Program-made: the position numbers and the translations under genes
Source: DASWJZ01 sp963792885
Lineage (GTDB): Bacteria; Pseudomonadota; Alphaproteobacteria; Rhizobiales; Afifellaceae
Length of the DNA stretch: 64,000 nucleotides
NCBI GenBank assembly: GCA_963792885.1
Contig: CAWBXX010000004.1
Coordinates: 1-64,000 of the forward strand
Direction of reading: 5' to 3'
Part shown: positions 1 to 9,069 of the stretch, piece by piece
How the letters are laid out: every line of letters begins with the position of its first letter
Numbering within the stretch: position 1 is the stretch's first letter
The notes under the pieces: model-generated
The model's input: the letters and a program-made list of their open reading frames with translations, nothing else
The model's database searches: none
Told to the model about the DNA's origin: nothing

Positions 1-931
1 AGATGTCGAGATGCAGCGCCTGCACCTCGCCGACGCCGCCGACCCGCTGCAGCTCGTCATAGAGATGCGGGTATATGTCGAAGCCGAGAAAATTGAGATC
101 GGTCGAGAACTCGCCGCGGAAGTCGATGTCGTCGATCCGCCCCAGATTATGGAAGACGAACCAGTCTGGATTGGTGGCGCGCAGAATCAGCACCTGATCG
201 TGCTGGAACCGCGCCGTGACGAAGGCGAGGAAGCGGTGATAGTCGACCACATGGGTCGGCCCGACCGGGCCAGGGGCGTAGTCGAAGGGTAGCACCACTT
301 GATCGAAATCGTCGTAGGCGGTGGCCCAGAAATGCCCGCCCCACGCACCGTTGAGCGCGGCGATGGTCTTGTACTTGTCCTTGAGGAAGGCCTGGAACTC
401 GGCCAGCGTCACCGGACCGTACGACAGCGATCCAGTGGTGTTGAGCTCATTGTCCGTCTGCCAGCCGATGATGTGCGAATTGCTGCGATAATGCTCGGCC
501 ATCGCTTTAGTGATGCGCTTCGAATGCTCGCGGAACACTCCGCTCGCAAGGTTGGCGTGCTGGCGTGATCCATGACTCATGGCGCGTCCATTGGCATCGA
601 CGCGCAATACTTCGGGATAACGCGCCGTCAGCCAGCGCGGCGGCGTCGCCGTCGGCGTGCACATGATGGTCTTGATGCCGGCCTTGCCCAGCACATCGAT
701 GGCCCGGTCGAACAAATCGAAATCGAACGTCCCCTCATGCGGCTCTAGAATGTGCCAGGCGAATTCCGCAAGCCGCACCGTGTTGAAGCCCGCCGCGGCC
801 ATGCGGTCGGCGTCGCGCTGCCAATAGCTCTCATCGACATGCTCCGGATAATGCGGGGCGCCGACGAGGAAAGTATCGGTGGAGATCGGCCGCCAGACAG
901 AGAGCGGCGCGGATTTCGAGGCAGTCGTCAT
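1..931 (-). CDS. Beta-galactosidase, GH42 family (partial, C-terminus off window)
   Basis: The 310 visible codons are the N-terminal part of a GH42 beta-galactosidase, which hydrolyses terminal beta-galactosides. The motif GAPHYPEH near residue 24 and the TIM-barrel start (NTVRLAEFAWHILEPHEG) are typical. The acid/base glutamate sits in WQTDNELN around residue 162. The nucleophile lies beyond the left edge. No signal peptide is seen, so it is probably cytoplasmic. It is the last visible gene of a minus-strand operon, 24 bp after the second permease, so it probably acts on sugar imported by that system. The reading frame is open to base 1. The family call is firm; the exact substrate is not. 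Confidence 0.9.
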   Translation of the reverse strand, partial: MTTASKSAPLSVWRPISTDTFLVGAPHYPEHVDESYWQRDADRMAAAGFNTVRLAEFAWHILEPHEGTFDFDLFDRAIDVLGKAGIKTIMCTPTATPPRWLTARYPEVLRVDANGRAMSHGSRQHANLASGVFREHSKRITKAMAEHYRSNSHIIGWQTDNELNTTGSLSYGPVTLAEFQAFLKDKYKTIAALNGAWGGHFWATAYDDFDQVVLPFDYAPGPVGPTHVVDYHRFLAFVTARFQHDQVLILRATNPDWFVFHNLGRIDDIDFRGEFSTDLNFLGFDIYPHLYDELQRVGGVGEVQALHLDI

Positions 932-955
932 AGTCGGAAAACTCCAGGCGATAGT

Positions 956-1862
956 CTACTTGATGGCGCCGGCGGTGAGGCCGCCCTGCCAGAACCGCTG
1001 CAACAGCAGGAACCCCACTATCACCGGGATGATGCTGACCAGCGCGCCGGTGATGACGATCGAGAACAACACCTGTCCGCCGCCACCGCCCTGCTGCGCG
1101 AGCCGATACCAGGTCGCAAGGCCCACCGTGATCGGCTGATACTCCTGCGAGCGCAGCACGATGAGCGGCAGGAAATAATTGTTCCAGGTCCCGACGAACG
1201 AGAGCAGCGCCACGGTCACCATCCCCGGCGCCACCAGCCGCAGCACGATGGCGCGGAAGATCATGAACTCGCCGGCGCCATCGATACGCGCTGCGTCGAG
1301 CAGTCCCTCGTCGACGCCCTGCTCGATATAGACGCGCATCAGATAGACGCCGATCGGCGAGATCATCGAGGGCAGGATCACGCCCAGCGGATTGTCGTTG
1401 AGACCCGACAGCGCCAGCAGCAGGAAGATCGGCACGACGAGGGCCGTCTGCGGGATCATCACAGCGCCCAAGACCAGCCCAAACAGCAGCTTGCGGCCGA
1501 CGAATTTGAACTTGGCGAAGGCATAGCCTGCCGCGGTAGAAAAGATCGCGGCACCGAGCCCGGCGGCGGTCGAATAGAGCACGCTGTTGAACATCCAGCG
1601 CGATGAAGATGCCGTTGTCGCGCGCCAGCAGATCGCTCAGATTCTGCCAGAGGTTGAACTCGGTGCCGAGGCCGAAGCCGAAGGTGGCGAACAGGTCGCC
1701 ATTCGTCTTCGTTGCCGAAAGGACCAGATAGACCAGCGGCACGAAGCTGTAGACGAGGAACAGTGACAGCAGCAGCGTGAGGATGATCCGCGAACGCCGC
1801 CGTTCGCCGGGCCGGCGCTTGGCAGCGTCGAAAGTGGCGATGTCGGTGGCCGCAGTCATCAT
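956..1862 (-). CDS. ABC sugar transporter permease, MalG type (frameshifted)
   Basis: Inner-membrane permease of a carbohydrate uptake (CUT1) importer. The N-terminal part has one membrane segment after a basic stretch; the rest carries several hydrophobic segments and the ATPase-docking loop (DAARIDGAG). The end GGLTAGAIK is typical of MalG proteins. The start ATG overlaps the stop of the upstream permease (ATGA). The frame breaks near 1601, where one extra base separates IFI from WMFNS. Removing it gives a continuous 301-residue protein of normal length, so I regard the break as a probable sequence error. No ATPase gene is present in this operon. Confidence 0.88.
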
Positions 1863-2785
1863 TGCTCCGGCCGACGGCGGTTGGTGATCAGGGTGAAGAT
1901 GTAGGAGGCGCCCGCGATCACGATGCCAAGCACGAACGAGACGGCGGCCGCATAGCCATACTGCTGGTTCTGAGTCGCCAGAGAATAGGCATAGAGGTTC
2001 GGCGTGTAGCTCGAATTGATGGTGTTACTGGCGAGCGCGCGCATCAGGTACGGCTCATTGAACAGCTGCAGTGTGCCGTTGATCGAAAAGATAATGGTGA
2101 GCAGGATCGCCGGCCACAGCAGCGGCAGCTGGATCAGCCGCGCAAATTGCCAGGGCGAGGCGCCGTCGATCCGCGAGGCCTCGGCGAGGTCCGACGGGAT
2201 CGCCTTCAGCGCGGCGTAGTAGATCACCATATTGTAGCCGACATATTCCCACGTCACGATATTGGCCAATGAGAAGATCATCGCGCCCGGCGATAGGAAG
2301 TCCGGCGGCGGCAGGTTGAACGCCTTGGCCAACTGCGTGAACGGGCCGAAGTTGGGGCCGTAGAGATAACCCCAGATGATCGTCGCGATCACGCTTGGCA
2401 CGGCGTAGGGGAGGAAGAAGCCCAGCCGGAAGACGCTCTTGGCATAGACTTGGCCACGATCGAGCACGATGGCGAACAGCAGCGCCAGGGCCAGCATGAT
2501 CGGCACCTGCACGATGCCGAACAGAACGAGGTTCCACACGCCGCCCCAGAATTTGGCGTCGTCCGCGACCTTGATGTAGCTTGCTGCACCCGCGAACTGC
2601 CGTCCGCCCACCAGCGTGTCGCGGTACAGGCTCATGTAGAACGCATAGACCAGCGGCGCGACGATGAAGGCGATAAACAGCAGCACGAAGGGCGCCAGGA
2701 ACAGATAGGGCGCGAGCTTTCGTGACGTAAAACCGCCCGATCGCGCTGGGCGCGTCGCTGCGACTGGCGAATTCGACATTGCCAT
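1859..2785 (-). CDS. ABC sugar transporter permease, MalF type
   Basis: A 308-residue inner-membrane permease with about six hydrophobic segments and the cytoplasmic docking loop EASRIDGAS near residue 205, typical of the MalF half of CUT1 sugar importers. It should pair with the following MalG-type permease, which starts in its stop codon. A second in-frame ATG lies two codons downstream (MAMSN). The gene follows the solute-binding protein gene after 71 bp, and a GC-rich hairpin lies in that gap. The substrate is inferred to be a galactoside only from the neighbouring GH42 enzyme. Confidence 0.93.
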   Translation of the reverse strand: MAMSNSPVAATRPARSGGFTSRKLAPYLFLAPFVLLFIAFIVAPLVYAFYMSLYRDTLVGGRQFAGAASYIKVADDAKFWGGVWNLVLFGIVQVPIMLALALLFAIVLDRGQVYAKSVFRLGFFLPYAVPSVIATIIWGYLYGPNFGPFTQLAKAFNLPPPDFLSPGAMIFSLANIVTWEYVGYNMVIYYAALKAIPSDLAEASRIDGASPWQFARLIQLPLLWPAILLTIIFSINGTLQLFNEPYLMRALASNTINSSYTPNLYAYSLATQNQQYGYAAAVSFVLGIVIAGASYIFTLITNRRRPEQ

Positions 2786-2814
2786 GGTCCCCGGTCCGGC
2801 AAGATGAAGAGATC

Positions 2815-2837
2815 GGGCGCGCCGATCAAGCGCGCCC
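2815..2837 (-). promoter_or_regulatory. Hairpin between binding-protein and permease genes
   Basis: Inverted repeat with 7-bp arms (gggcgcg and cgcgccc) in the 71-bp gap after the solute-binding protein gene. There is no clear U-tract, so it is more likely an mRNA-stabilising or attenuating hairpin than a full terminator. Such elements usually raise binding-protein over permease expression. Confidence 0.45.
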
Positions 2838-2856
2838 GGCCGTTGCCCGGGAGGAG

Positions 2857-4167
2857 TTAGGCGACGGTGAAGCCTTGGTCCTTCGCGTAGGTGACCACGG
2901 CGTCCTGGATGCGGTCGAACGCATCCGACAGCGTGCCCTTGCCGCCGAGCGAGGCGCCGAATTCATCGGCCATCGACTGGTAGAGGAAGGCCTGGAACGG
3001 GCTCCACTCAAACGGCGCCACGGCACTCGCCGATTTGGCAAACACCTTGTTCACCTCCTGGCCGCCGAAGAATTCCGGCTTGGCGCTCGCCCATTCCGGG
3101 CTCGACAGCAGCGCGTTGGTGCAGGGGAAGAAGTTTTGCTTGGTGGTGTAGAGCTTTGTGGCTTCGGGATCGATGTTCAGCCAGATCGCGACTTCGGCGG
3201 CCTCGGGCAGATGCTGGGTCGCTTTCATCACGGCTAGCGATGAGCCACCCCAAGCGCCAGTCGCGAACTTGCTCGCGTCCCACTGCGGCAGATCGGCGGC
3301 ACGCCACTTGCCCACGCTGGTCTTGGCGACCGAGGTCAGGAACAGCGGACCCCAGCCCGCAGCGAGCCAGGTGGCATAGCGGCCCGAGTCGAGGCCGGTG
3401 TACCACTCATTGTTGAAGCCCGGCTTGGTCTCGATGACACCCGCGGTAATAAGGTCCTGCCAATAGGCGGCGAAGTCCTTAGCAATCTTGTCGTTGATCC
3501 TGATCACGAGCTTGTCGCCATCGCGGCTGACCGGCTTCCAGCCCATCGGCCACAACAGACCCAAGACCCAGTCGGCATTGGCTCCGAACGGCGCGTCGGT
3601 CATGAACACATTCGGATCGGCCGCATGGATCTTCTTGCCCGCATCGGCAAACTCGGCCCAGGTGGTGGGCGGCGTGATCCCATGCTTGTCGAAGATGTCC
3701 TTGCGATAGAGCATCGCCATCGGACCGTAATCCTGCGGCATGCCGTTGACCACATCGCCCTTGGCGACCTGCGCCCATAGGCCTTCGGGGAACTCGCCCT
3801 TATGGGCATTGGCGTACTGGCCGATGTCGGCGAGGGCGTCGACCTGGCGGAAGCTCTCGAGGTGCTGGTATTCGATCTGGGCGACGTCCGGCAGGCCGCT
3901 GCCCGCCTGCAGGCCCGCGCGGAGCGCGTTATATAACGGGTCCCCCTGGCCGGGATTCACGAGTTCGACCTGGATGCCCGGATGCGCGGCGTTGAACAGG
4001 TCGACCTCAAGCTGGAGATCCGGCACCCACGACCACAGCACCACCTTGACGGGATCGGCAGCGCGAACTGCCGCCGGCAGGGCCGCTACCGCAACGCTCG
4101 CACCCGCAACTTTCAGGAAGTCACGACGCTGCATCGTCCGCCCGAGCGGACTGAAAATCTTCGTCAT
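2857..4167 (-). CDS. Extracellular solute-binding protein, family 1 (sugar ABC importer)
   Basis: A 436-residue periplasmic binding protein that captures the sugar and hands it to the two downstream permeases. The N-terminus has a twin-arginine signal (RRDFLK at residues 14-19, then a hydrophobic stretch ending in AVRA), so export is probably through Tat. The mature part begins VKVVLWSWVPDLQ and follows the family 1 pattern (DVAQIEYQ, PQDYGPMAMLYRKD). I chose the ATG at 4167 because a strong GGGAGGA lies just upstream; an in-frame ATG also exists 11 codons earlier without one. A promoter-like sequence lies at 4232-4261. The substrate is unknown; the GH42 gene in the operon hints at a galactoside. 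Confidence 0.93.
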   Translation of the reverse strand: MTKIFSPLGRTMQRRDFLKVAGASVAVAALPAAVRAADPVKVVLWSWVPDLQLEVDLFNAAHPGIQVELVNPGQGDPLYNALRAGLQAGSGLPDVAQIEYQHLESFRQVDALADIGQYANAHKGEFPEGLWAQVAKGDVVNGMPQDYGPMAMLYRKDIFDKHGITPPTTWAEFADAGKKIHAADPNVFMTDAPFGANADWVLGLLWPMGWKPVSRDGDKLVIRINDKIAKDFAAYWQDLITAGVIETKPGFNNEWYTGLDSGRYATWLAAGWGPLFLTSVAKTSVGKWRAADLPQWDASKFATGAWGGSSLAVMKATQHLPEAAEVAIWLNIDPEATKLYTTKQNFFPCTNALLSSPEWASAKPEFFGGQEVNKVFAKSASAVAPFEWSPFQAFLYQSMADEFGASLGGKGTLSDAFDRIQDAVVTYAKDQGFTVA

Positions 4168-4231
4168 TGAAGTCCTCCCACGAAAGATACGCTCCCACAC
4201 GATGCAGGGCGTATTTTTTCTTTCAGTTAGA

Positions 4232-4261
4232 AACTTAATGCCGAGATTCAGTCGCTGTCAA
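4232..4261 (-). promoter_or_regulatory. Candidate sigma70 promoter for the binding-protein gene
   Basis: Reading the minus strand there is a perfect TTGACA (4261-4256), an 18-base spacer and TAAGTT (4237-4232), about 65 bases before the start codon at 4167. An AT-rich partly symmetric stretch (gtttctaactgaaag) overlaps the -10 region and could be an operator for the upstream ROK regulator. The boxes are read directly; activity is inferred. Confidence 0.45.
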
Positions 4262-4278
4262 TTGCGATCGATGGATCT

Positions 4279-5464
4279 TTAGTCGGCCATCGCCAGGCTG
4301 TCGGAAGGGTTGAGGGTCGTCGCATCGAGCACCAGGCGCACCGCTCCAAGCACGATGTCGCGGTGCCCCAGCGCGCCTATCACGAGGCGCGGCGGGTCGT
4401 ACACATTGCCCTTGAGGCGATGCCGCAGCACATCGAGCACCAGATCACCGCCGCCGACGACCCGGCCCGCCAGGACGATGATCTCGGGGTTCATGAAGGC
4501 AGCGACACTGCCCACCGCCATCGTCGCATAGTCGAGCAGTTCGGTCACGACTGGCGCGATTTTGCCCGCCTGCCGGTCGGTGACGGCGGCCAGGGTGAGC
4601 TTCCCCGCCGCATACTGGGTGTTGGCCTCTTCGAGCATCTTGGTCGCATGTTCGGGGATGCCGAAAAAGCGCAGCGATTGCTTGTCGCCCAGATGTTCGA
4701 ACGGCCGCCCGGTGAGGAGGGGGTCATCGAGATACCAGCCGAGCTCGCCCGCCGCATGCGAGTGCCCGCCATAGAGCTTGCCGTCGATCACGACGCCCGC
4801 GCCGGCGCCGGGCCCGATCGAGAGGCTCACGACGCTGTCGGCGCCACGCCCGGCCCCGAATCCCCATTCGCCCACGGCGGCGAGGTTGCGCCCGTTCTCG
4901 ACAAAGACCGGCATCGTCGAATTTCTCGCTCAGCAATTGCCGAAGTGGAAAGTCGCGCCACCCAAGGCCGAGAGTGAGCACCACTTCGCCAACCGGCTGC
5001 TTGACGATCGAGGGAACACCGATGCCGATGCCAAAAATTGTTTGGCCAGCCGGACGTGGAGCGCCAATTAGCCGTTCGACAAGGGAGGTGATCTTTTGAA
5101 GATTGCGCTCACCATCGTCATCGGCGGTTTCATGCATCTCCGTCTGCACGACGCCTTCCAAGTTTGCGACCGCACCGTAGAATTCACCCTTGCCCGCTTC
5201 AATGCCGATAATTGCGTGCGATGCGCCGCGGAACTTGATGCGTGCCCGAGGACGTCCCCGGACACTAGCCTCGTCAAACCCGTCATATGCCACCAGATCC
5301 TCGGCAATCAGATCTTCGATCACTCGCATCACGGTCGGGATGCTGATGTTCAGTCGCTCGGCAAGGCTCGAAGGTGATGCCACTCCTTCCGTGCGGATCA
5401 CGTCGACCACGGCCGATCGATTTAATCGGCGCAGAAGGGTGGACGTCGTGGGCCGGCGCTTCAT
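4279..5464 (-). CDS. ROK-family transcriptional regulator (frameshifted)
   Basis: An N-terminal winged helix-turn-helix (about residues 15-75, with SLAERLNISIPTVMRVIEDL) is followed by a ROK sugar-kinase-like fold (IGIEAGKGEFYGAV, then GAGAGVVIDGKLYGG). The Cys-rich zinc motif of catalytic ROK kinases is absent, so it is a sugar-responsive regulator rather than a kinase. One extra base near 4915 breaks the frame between SEKFD and MPVFVENG; without it the protein has 394 residues, normal for the family. It lies 112 bp upstream of the binding-protein gene on the same strand and probably controls that operon. The start at 5464 (MKRRPTTS) lacks a strong ribosome site; a start 12 codons earlier is possible. 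Confidence 0.85.
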
Positions 5465-5764
5465 ATACGGACCAGTGTGCGAGGGCCGGCTGCCCGGCAA
5501 CGAGCGACGGCATAGAACAGAACAGAGATAGAGTCCGCCTTTTCTGAAGACAGCTTAACGCTGAGCGGCGAAGGCAACTGCGGTAGCCGCTCGATGATCG
5601 CCGCGAGATGGCGCCGGGCTCCCAAGCCCTAAGGACTACTGCGGGCAGTACGCGACATGATCAACGACCGCAATTGGCGCATTTCTGCCGTGCCGGCACA
5701 AGCCAACGATGTCCGGAACACCCCTGAAGCGACCGTGGCAGCGAACTGACGGCAGCGTCAATTA
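5465..5764. other. Intergenic region at the edge of the AT-richer patch
   Basis: About 300 bases between the divergent ROK regulator and membrane-protein genes. I see no credible gene. A short plus-strand stretch (about 5658-5748) could encode MINDRNWRISAVP and about 20 more residues, but it has no ribosome site and no recognised homology; it may be a gene remnant. Confidence 0.4.
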
Positions 5765-6169
5765 ATGAGAACACGCCCTAAGCTAAAAAGAGGTGTTTTT
5801 CATCTCACGTCCCTGCTCTCAGTTGTCTTCACTGTTAGTTGTATCTCCACAATTTCCTTCTTGCAGATTGGAAGGGATTGGATTGAGGCGGACGCGGCGA
5901 GAGCCACGTATATTCAGAACGCATACGCCATGAGCATATTTTGGTCAGTCTGCTATTCAAGCATCATACTGGGGATATTGCTTATTCCGCTATTTTGGGC
6001 GGGAGGGAGACTGGTAAGTGTTGGTCGGCAAGCCAAGCACGCAGGTGGCCCCAGGAGCTTCTATGAACAACTTTTCGATATGTTCTCGTACGGTGCGATT
6101 TCCAAGGTTGGCGCGGCTGCCATAATGCCTATTCTGACAAGTTCAGCCGCTGCGCTCATCGGATCGTGA
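5765..6169 (+). CDS. Hypothetical membrane protein in AT-richer patch
   Basis: A 134-residue protein I do not recognise. It has a basic N-terminus (RTRPKLKRG) and hydrophobic segments at about residues 14-33, 55-82 and 112-132, so it is probably an inner-membrane protein with three segments. Base and codon use are clearly more AT-rich than in the flanking genes (tta, ata and agt codons), which suggests transfer. It ends one base from the stop of the convergent KAS III-like gene. No clear ribosome site precedes the ATG. Function unknown. Confidence 0.55.
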   Translation: MRTRPKLKRGVFHLTSLLSVVFTVSCISTISFLQIGRDWIEADAARATYIQNAYAMSIFWSVCYSSIILGILLIPLFWAGGRLVSVGRQAKHAGGPRSFYEQLFDMFSYGAISKVGAAAIMPILTSSAAALIGS

Positions 6170-6170
6170 C

Positions 6171-7211
6171 TTAGGCAAAAAGCCGAAAGACGCTGTAGCT
6201 CATGCCAGCAGCTGCTATCCAACCGGCCATATGCAGGTTGGATTGAGCACCACAGTCAAAATACTCAAAGCTAACGGGAATTGAGCAGGTCGCAATGTTT
6301 CCGAATTTCCGAAAGCAGTTCTTTAGCACGCCGTTCTTGATCACGCCCTTTGAAATGTGTCGCGGCAGAGTTTCTGAAACAGTATGAGACAGCAGCATGT
6401 CTGGGCTGCCAAACGAATTGATGTATCGTTCTAGAACTTCGTGTGCGCTACGATATCCGACTGAGGCCATCTTCGGCATGTTTGCGACAAAGCATTCGTC
6501 GCCAAGGTATTCTGCTAGAATTGGAGAATCAGCCAATTGCTCGGGCTTCATCAAAGGTACGCAGCAAAGATCGGCAAATCTGTTGGACGATTTGAAGATG
6601 CTTTGCTCTTTTTCTGCTCCAAGCGCATCGACGATGGTGACAGCTGCACACTCTCCTAGCGTCAGCGCGGCTCCTTTCCATTGGAATTCTTGCGCGGTGC
6701 GCACCTTGAAGGATTGCGGGTACACCTTTCCGGTACCTCGATAGGAAATTCTGCAGACACAACAGCGCAGTAGGGCTTTTCCTTTGTCGTGAGCAACCTT
6801 GCTAGCTGTGTAGCGGTGAACCATCCCATGCAGGCGTCTGACACATCGAGAGTTCTCGCATCATTGAGGCCGAATTTCTGAGCGAACAAACTGGCATGTG
6901 ATGGCTCGGCCACTCCCTTGTCGATGCTGCAGTAGATCACGGCCCCTATCTTCCTTGGTAGGCCGCGGCCGAGCTTGGCAACGCAGTTGTCCCATGCGTC
7001 TGAGATATGCTCGATGGGCTTGGTGAATCCAGCGCGCCACATTCGCCTGTTCGCGCCAGCCCGTTCCAAAAAGACTTCTCGCATCTTCACTCAGCTGGTC
7101 GATGTCCCCGTTGTAGAAACGCCTTGAGTTCTCGACCAGAAGCGAGACGACGTAGTCGTTGGTGACGACAAAATCGGGCACGCTCGTCCCCGTGGCGAGT
7201 ATCGTCGGCAT
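6171..7211 (-). CDS. KAS III-like (FabH-type) 3-oxoacyl-ACP synthase, two frame breaks
   Basis: The three reading frames join into a protein of about 345 residues of the FabH/KAS III thiolase fold. These enzymes condense acyl groups, either to start fatty acids or to make secondary metabolites and signals. The start (ILATGTSVPDFVVTND) is typical. The nucleophile cysteine lies in DVSDACMGW, the histidine in LLSHTVSE and the asparagine in KFGNIATCSIP, so the Cys-His-Asn triad is intact. Frame breaks fall near 7095 and 6750. The first is repaired by removing one base; the second needs one added or two removed. The composition is AT-richer than its surroundings. It is not next to other fatty-acid genes, so a specialised role is more likely than housekeeping FabH. 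Confidence 0.72.
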
Positions 7212-7341
7212 AATTCGGAGTTATCTGTTCTGCAGTGAAGTTGGCTCGATACCGGAAAAATATGACAACCTATCAGTGTGAATTGCAATGACGGGTAGCT
7301 CGATGAAGGACGCTTCTTGGTCGGCTCGTGGATGCCACCGC

Positions 7342-7914
7342 CTATCCCCACCTTTCCACAATCCCCGCCACATCCGGCCTGTCCCGCTCCACCGGCGGCA
7401 CGGTCGCCGTCCCGATGTGAATGAAGCCCGTCACCTTTTCGCCGGGCTTGAGCCCCAACCAGGCCTTCGCCTCGTCGTCATAGGCGTACCAGCCGGTCAG
7501 CCAGTTGGTCGAGAATCCGTAGGCGTTCGCTGCATGAACCAGGTTCAGCGCCGCGCAGGCTGAGGAAAGCTGCTGCTCCCAGAGCGGAATTTTTGGGTGG
7601 TCGGCGATCGGCGCCGAGACCACCGCTACGACGAGCGGTGCATCGAAGAACCCCCTCGCCTTCGCCTCGCGGATCGCGCGCTCTTTCTCGTCAGGGTGCT
7701 TCCCCGCGATCTTCCGAAGCCCCGCCACCGCCTTTTCCCGCGCCGCCTTGTCGAAGAGGATGAAGCGCCAGGGCGCGAGCTTCCCATGGTCGGGCACGCG
7801 TGCGGCGATCGTCAGCATCTCGCGAAGCGTCGCCGGATCGGGCGCCGGCTCGGTAAGCTGCGAGGCCGGAATCGTCCGGCGGGTTTTGAGATAGGTGGCC
7901 AGCGCGTCGTTCAT
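7342..7914 (-). CDS. Nitroreductase family protein (YdjA/RutE-like)
   Basis: A 190-residue FMN-dependent oxidoreductase of the small nitroreductase group. The N-terminus has the flavin-binding pattern (KTRRTIPASQL, then AARVPDHGKLAPWRFI), and the centre has LNLVHAANAYGFSTNWLTGW, typical of the YdjA/Drg-like subgroup. It should use NAD(P)H to reduce nitro compounds or quinones, but the physiological substrate is unknown. It is divergent from the secreted protein at 8017. The length and both ends fit the family, so no frame problem is seen. Confidence 0.9.
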   Translation of the reverse strand: MNDALATYLKTRRTIPASQLTEPAPDPATLREMLTIAARVPDHGKLAPWRFILFDKAAREKAVAGLRKIAGKHPDEKERAIREAKARGFFDAPLVVAVVSAPIADHPKIPLWEQQLSSACAALNLVHAANAYGFSTNWLTGWYAYDDEAKAWLGLKPGEKVTGFIHIGTATVPPVERDRPDVAGIVERWG

Positions 7915-8016
7915 CGAGAAATCCCTTCAAAATCGCCAAGTCTTGAATTCGCCATCCTCGCGGGCTTACCACGGGCGACCGCGAGTTTGCCATTTTCGGA
8001 AGGGACGCTCCCGTCG

Positions 8017-9069
8017 ATGTCGTTGATAGCGCGCATGCTTTTGGCGCTCGGCCTCCTCGCCGCCGGGCCCGCGCTCGCGCAGGACGTCACGAGCCCCGGC
8101 GTCGACATCTTCTCGCAGGGGTTCGTCGCGCCAAATCTCAATTCCATGCTGCCGCCGCCGGCCAACACGCTGGCAACCCCGCAGGCGCCGCGCCCCCCGT
8201 CGAGCGGCGCGCCGCTGCCGATGATGACCGGGCAAAGCCACCGCCTGGTACTGGAGGCCCGCCTCGTCGCCGACGGCCCAGCGCTAAGCGACGGGCTGAT
8301 CTGGCGGGTCTTCGGCGCGCAGGCCGGTTCCGACGGCCAGCTCCCGCTTCTCGCAGAGACCGCACCAGGCGGCACGCGGACCCTGCAGCTTCCGCCCGGC
8401 GACTACTTCGTGCACGCCGCCTTCGGCCGCGCAGGCGCGACCAAGCACGTCATCGTCACCGACAAGGATCTGCAAGAGTCGCTGGTGATCGACGCCGGCG
8501 GCTTGAAGCTCAATTCGGTGCTCGGCGAGGAGCAACCGATCCCGCCCGGCCAGCTCACCTTCGAGGTGCTTCAGCCGGACGAGACCGGTGAGCTCGTGAC
8601 CGTCGTGCCGAACGCCGCGCCGGGTCGCATCCTCCGCCTCTCCGCCGGCAAGTACCACGTCATCAGCCGCTACGGAAACGTCAACGCCGTCGTCCGCGCC
8701 GACATCGAGGTGCAGGCCGGCAAGCTGACCGAGGCCGTGATGCGCCACACCGGCGCGGAGGTGACGCTGAAGCTCGTGTCGGAGGAAGGCGGCGAGGCGC
8801 TCGCGAACACAAGCTGGACGGTCACCACGCAGGACGGCATCACCGTGAACGAATTGGTCGGCGCCTTCCCGTCGATCATACTTGCCGCCGGCAACTACAC
8901 CGCCGTCGCCAAGCACGGGGGCCAGATCTACTCGCGCGACTTCACCGTCGAGACCGGGCTTGAGCGCGACATCGAAGTCCGCCTAACCGATGTCGTGCAG
9001 CCGGACGCCGAACCGATCCCGCCTCCGAGCGCCGGTGGCGATCCGATGGAGTTCTTCGGCACGGACTAG
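8017..9069 (+). CDS. Conserved secreted protein with carboxypeptidase-like repeats
   Basis: A 350-residue protein with a clear Sec signal peptide (residues 1-22, ending GPALAQD). A Pro-rich linker follows (LPPPANTLATPQAPRPPSS), and then several beta-rich units of about 80 residues with LPPGDYFVHAAFG, LSAGKYHVISRYG and LAAGNYTAVAKHG. These repeated PGxYxVxAxxG motifs resemble carboxypeptidase regulatory-like or PEGA-type folds. It is probably periplasmic or envelope-attached. I chose the ATG at 8017 for the signal peptide and the upstream GGAAGGGA. It ends in a CTAG shared with the convergent thrS stop. The function is not known to me. Confidence 0.75.
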   Translation: MSLIARMLLALGLLAAGPALAQDVTSPGVDIFSQGFVAPNLNSMLPPPANTLATPQAPRPPSSGAPLPMMTGQSHRLVLEARLVADGPALSDGLIWRVFGAQAGSDGQLPLLAETAPGGTRTLQLPPGDYFVHAAFGRAGATKHVIVTDKDLQESLVIDAGGLKLNSVLGEEQPIPPGQLTFEVLQPDETGELVTVVPNAAPGRILRLSAGKYHVISRYGNVNAVVRADIEVQAGKLTEAVMRHTGAEVTLKLVSEEGGEALANTSWTVTTQDGITVNELVGAFPSIILAAGNYTAVAKHGGQIYSRDFTVETGLERDIEVRLTDVVQPDAEPIPPPSAGGDPMEFFGTD

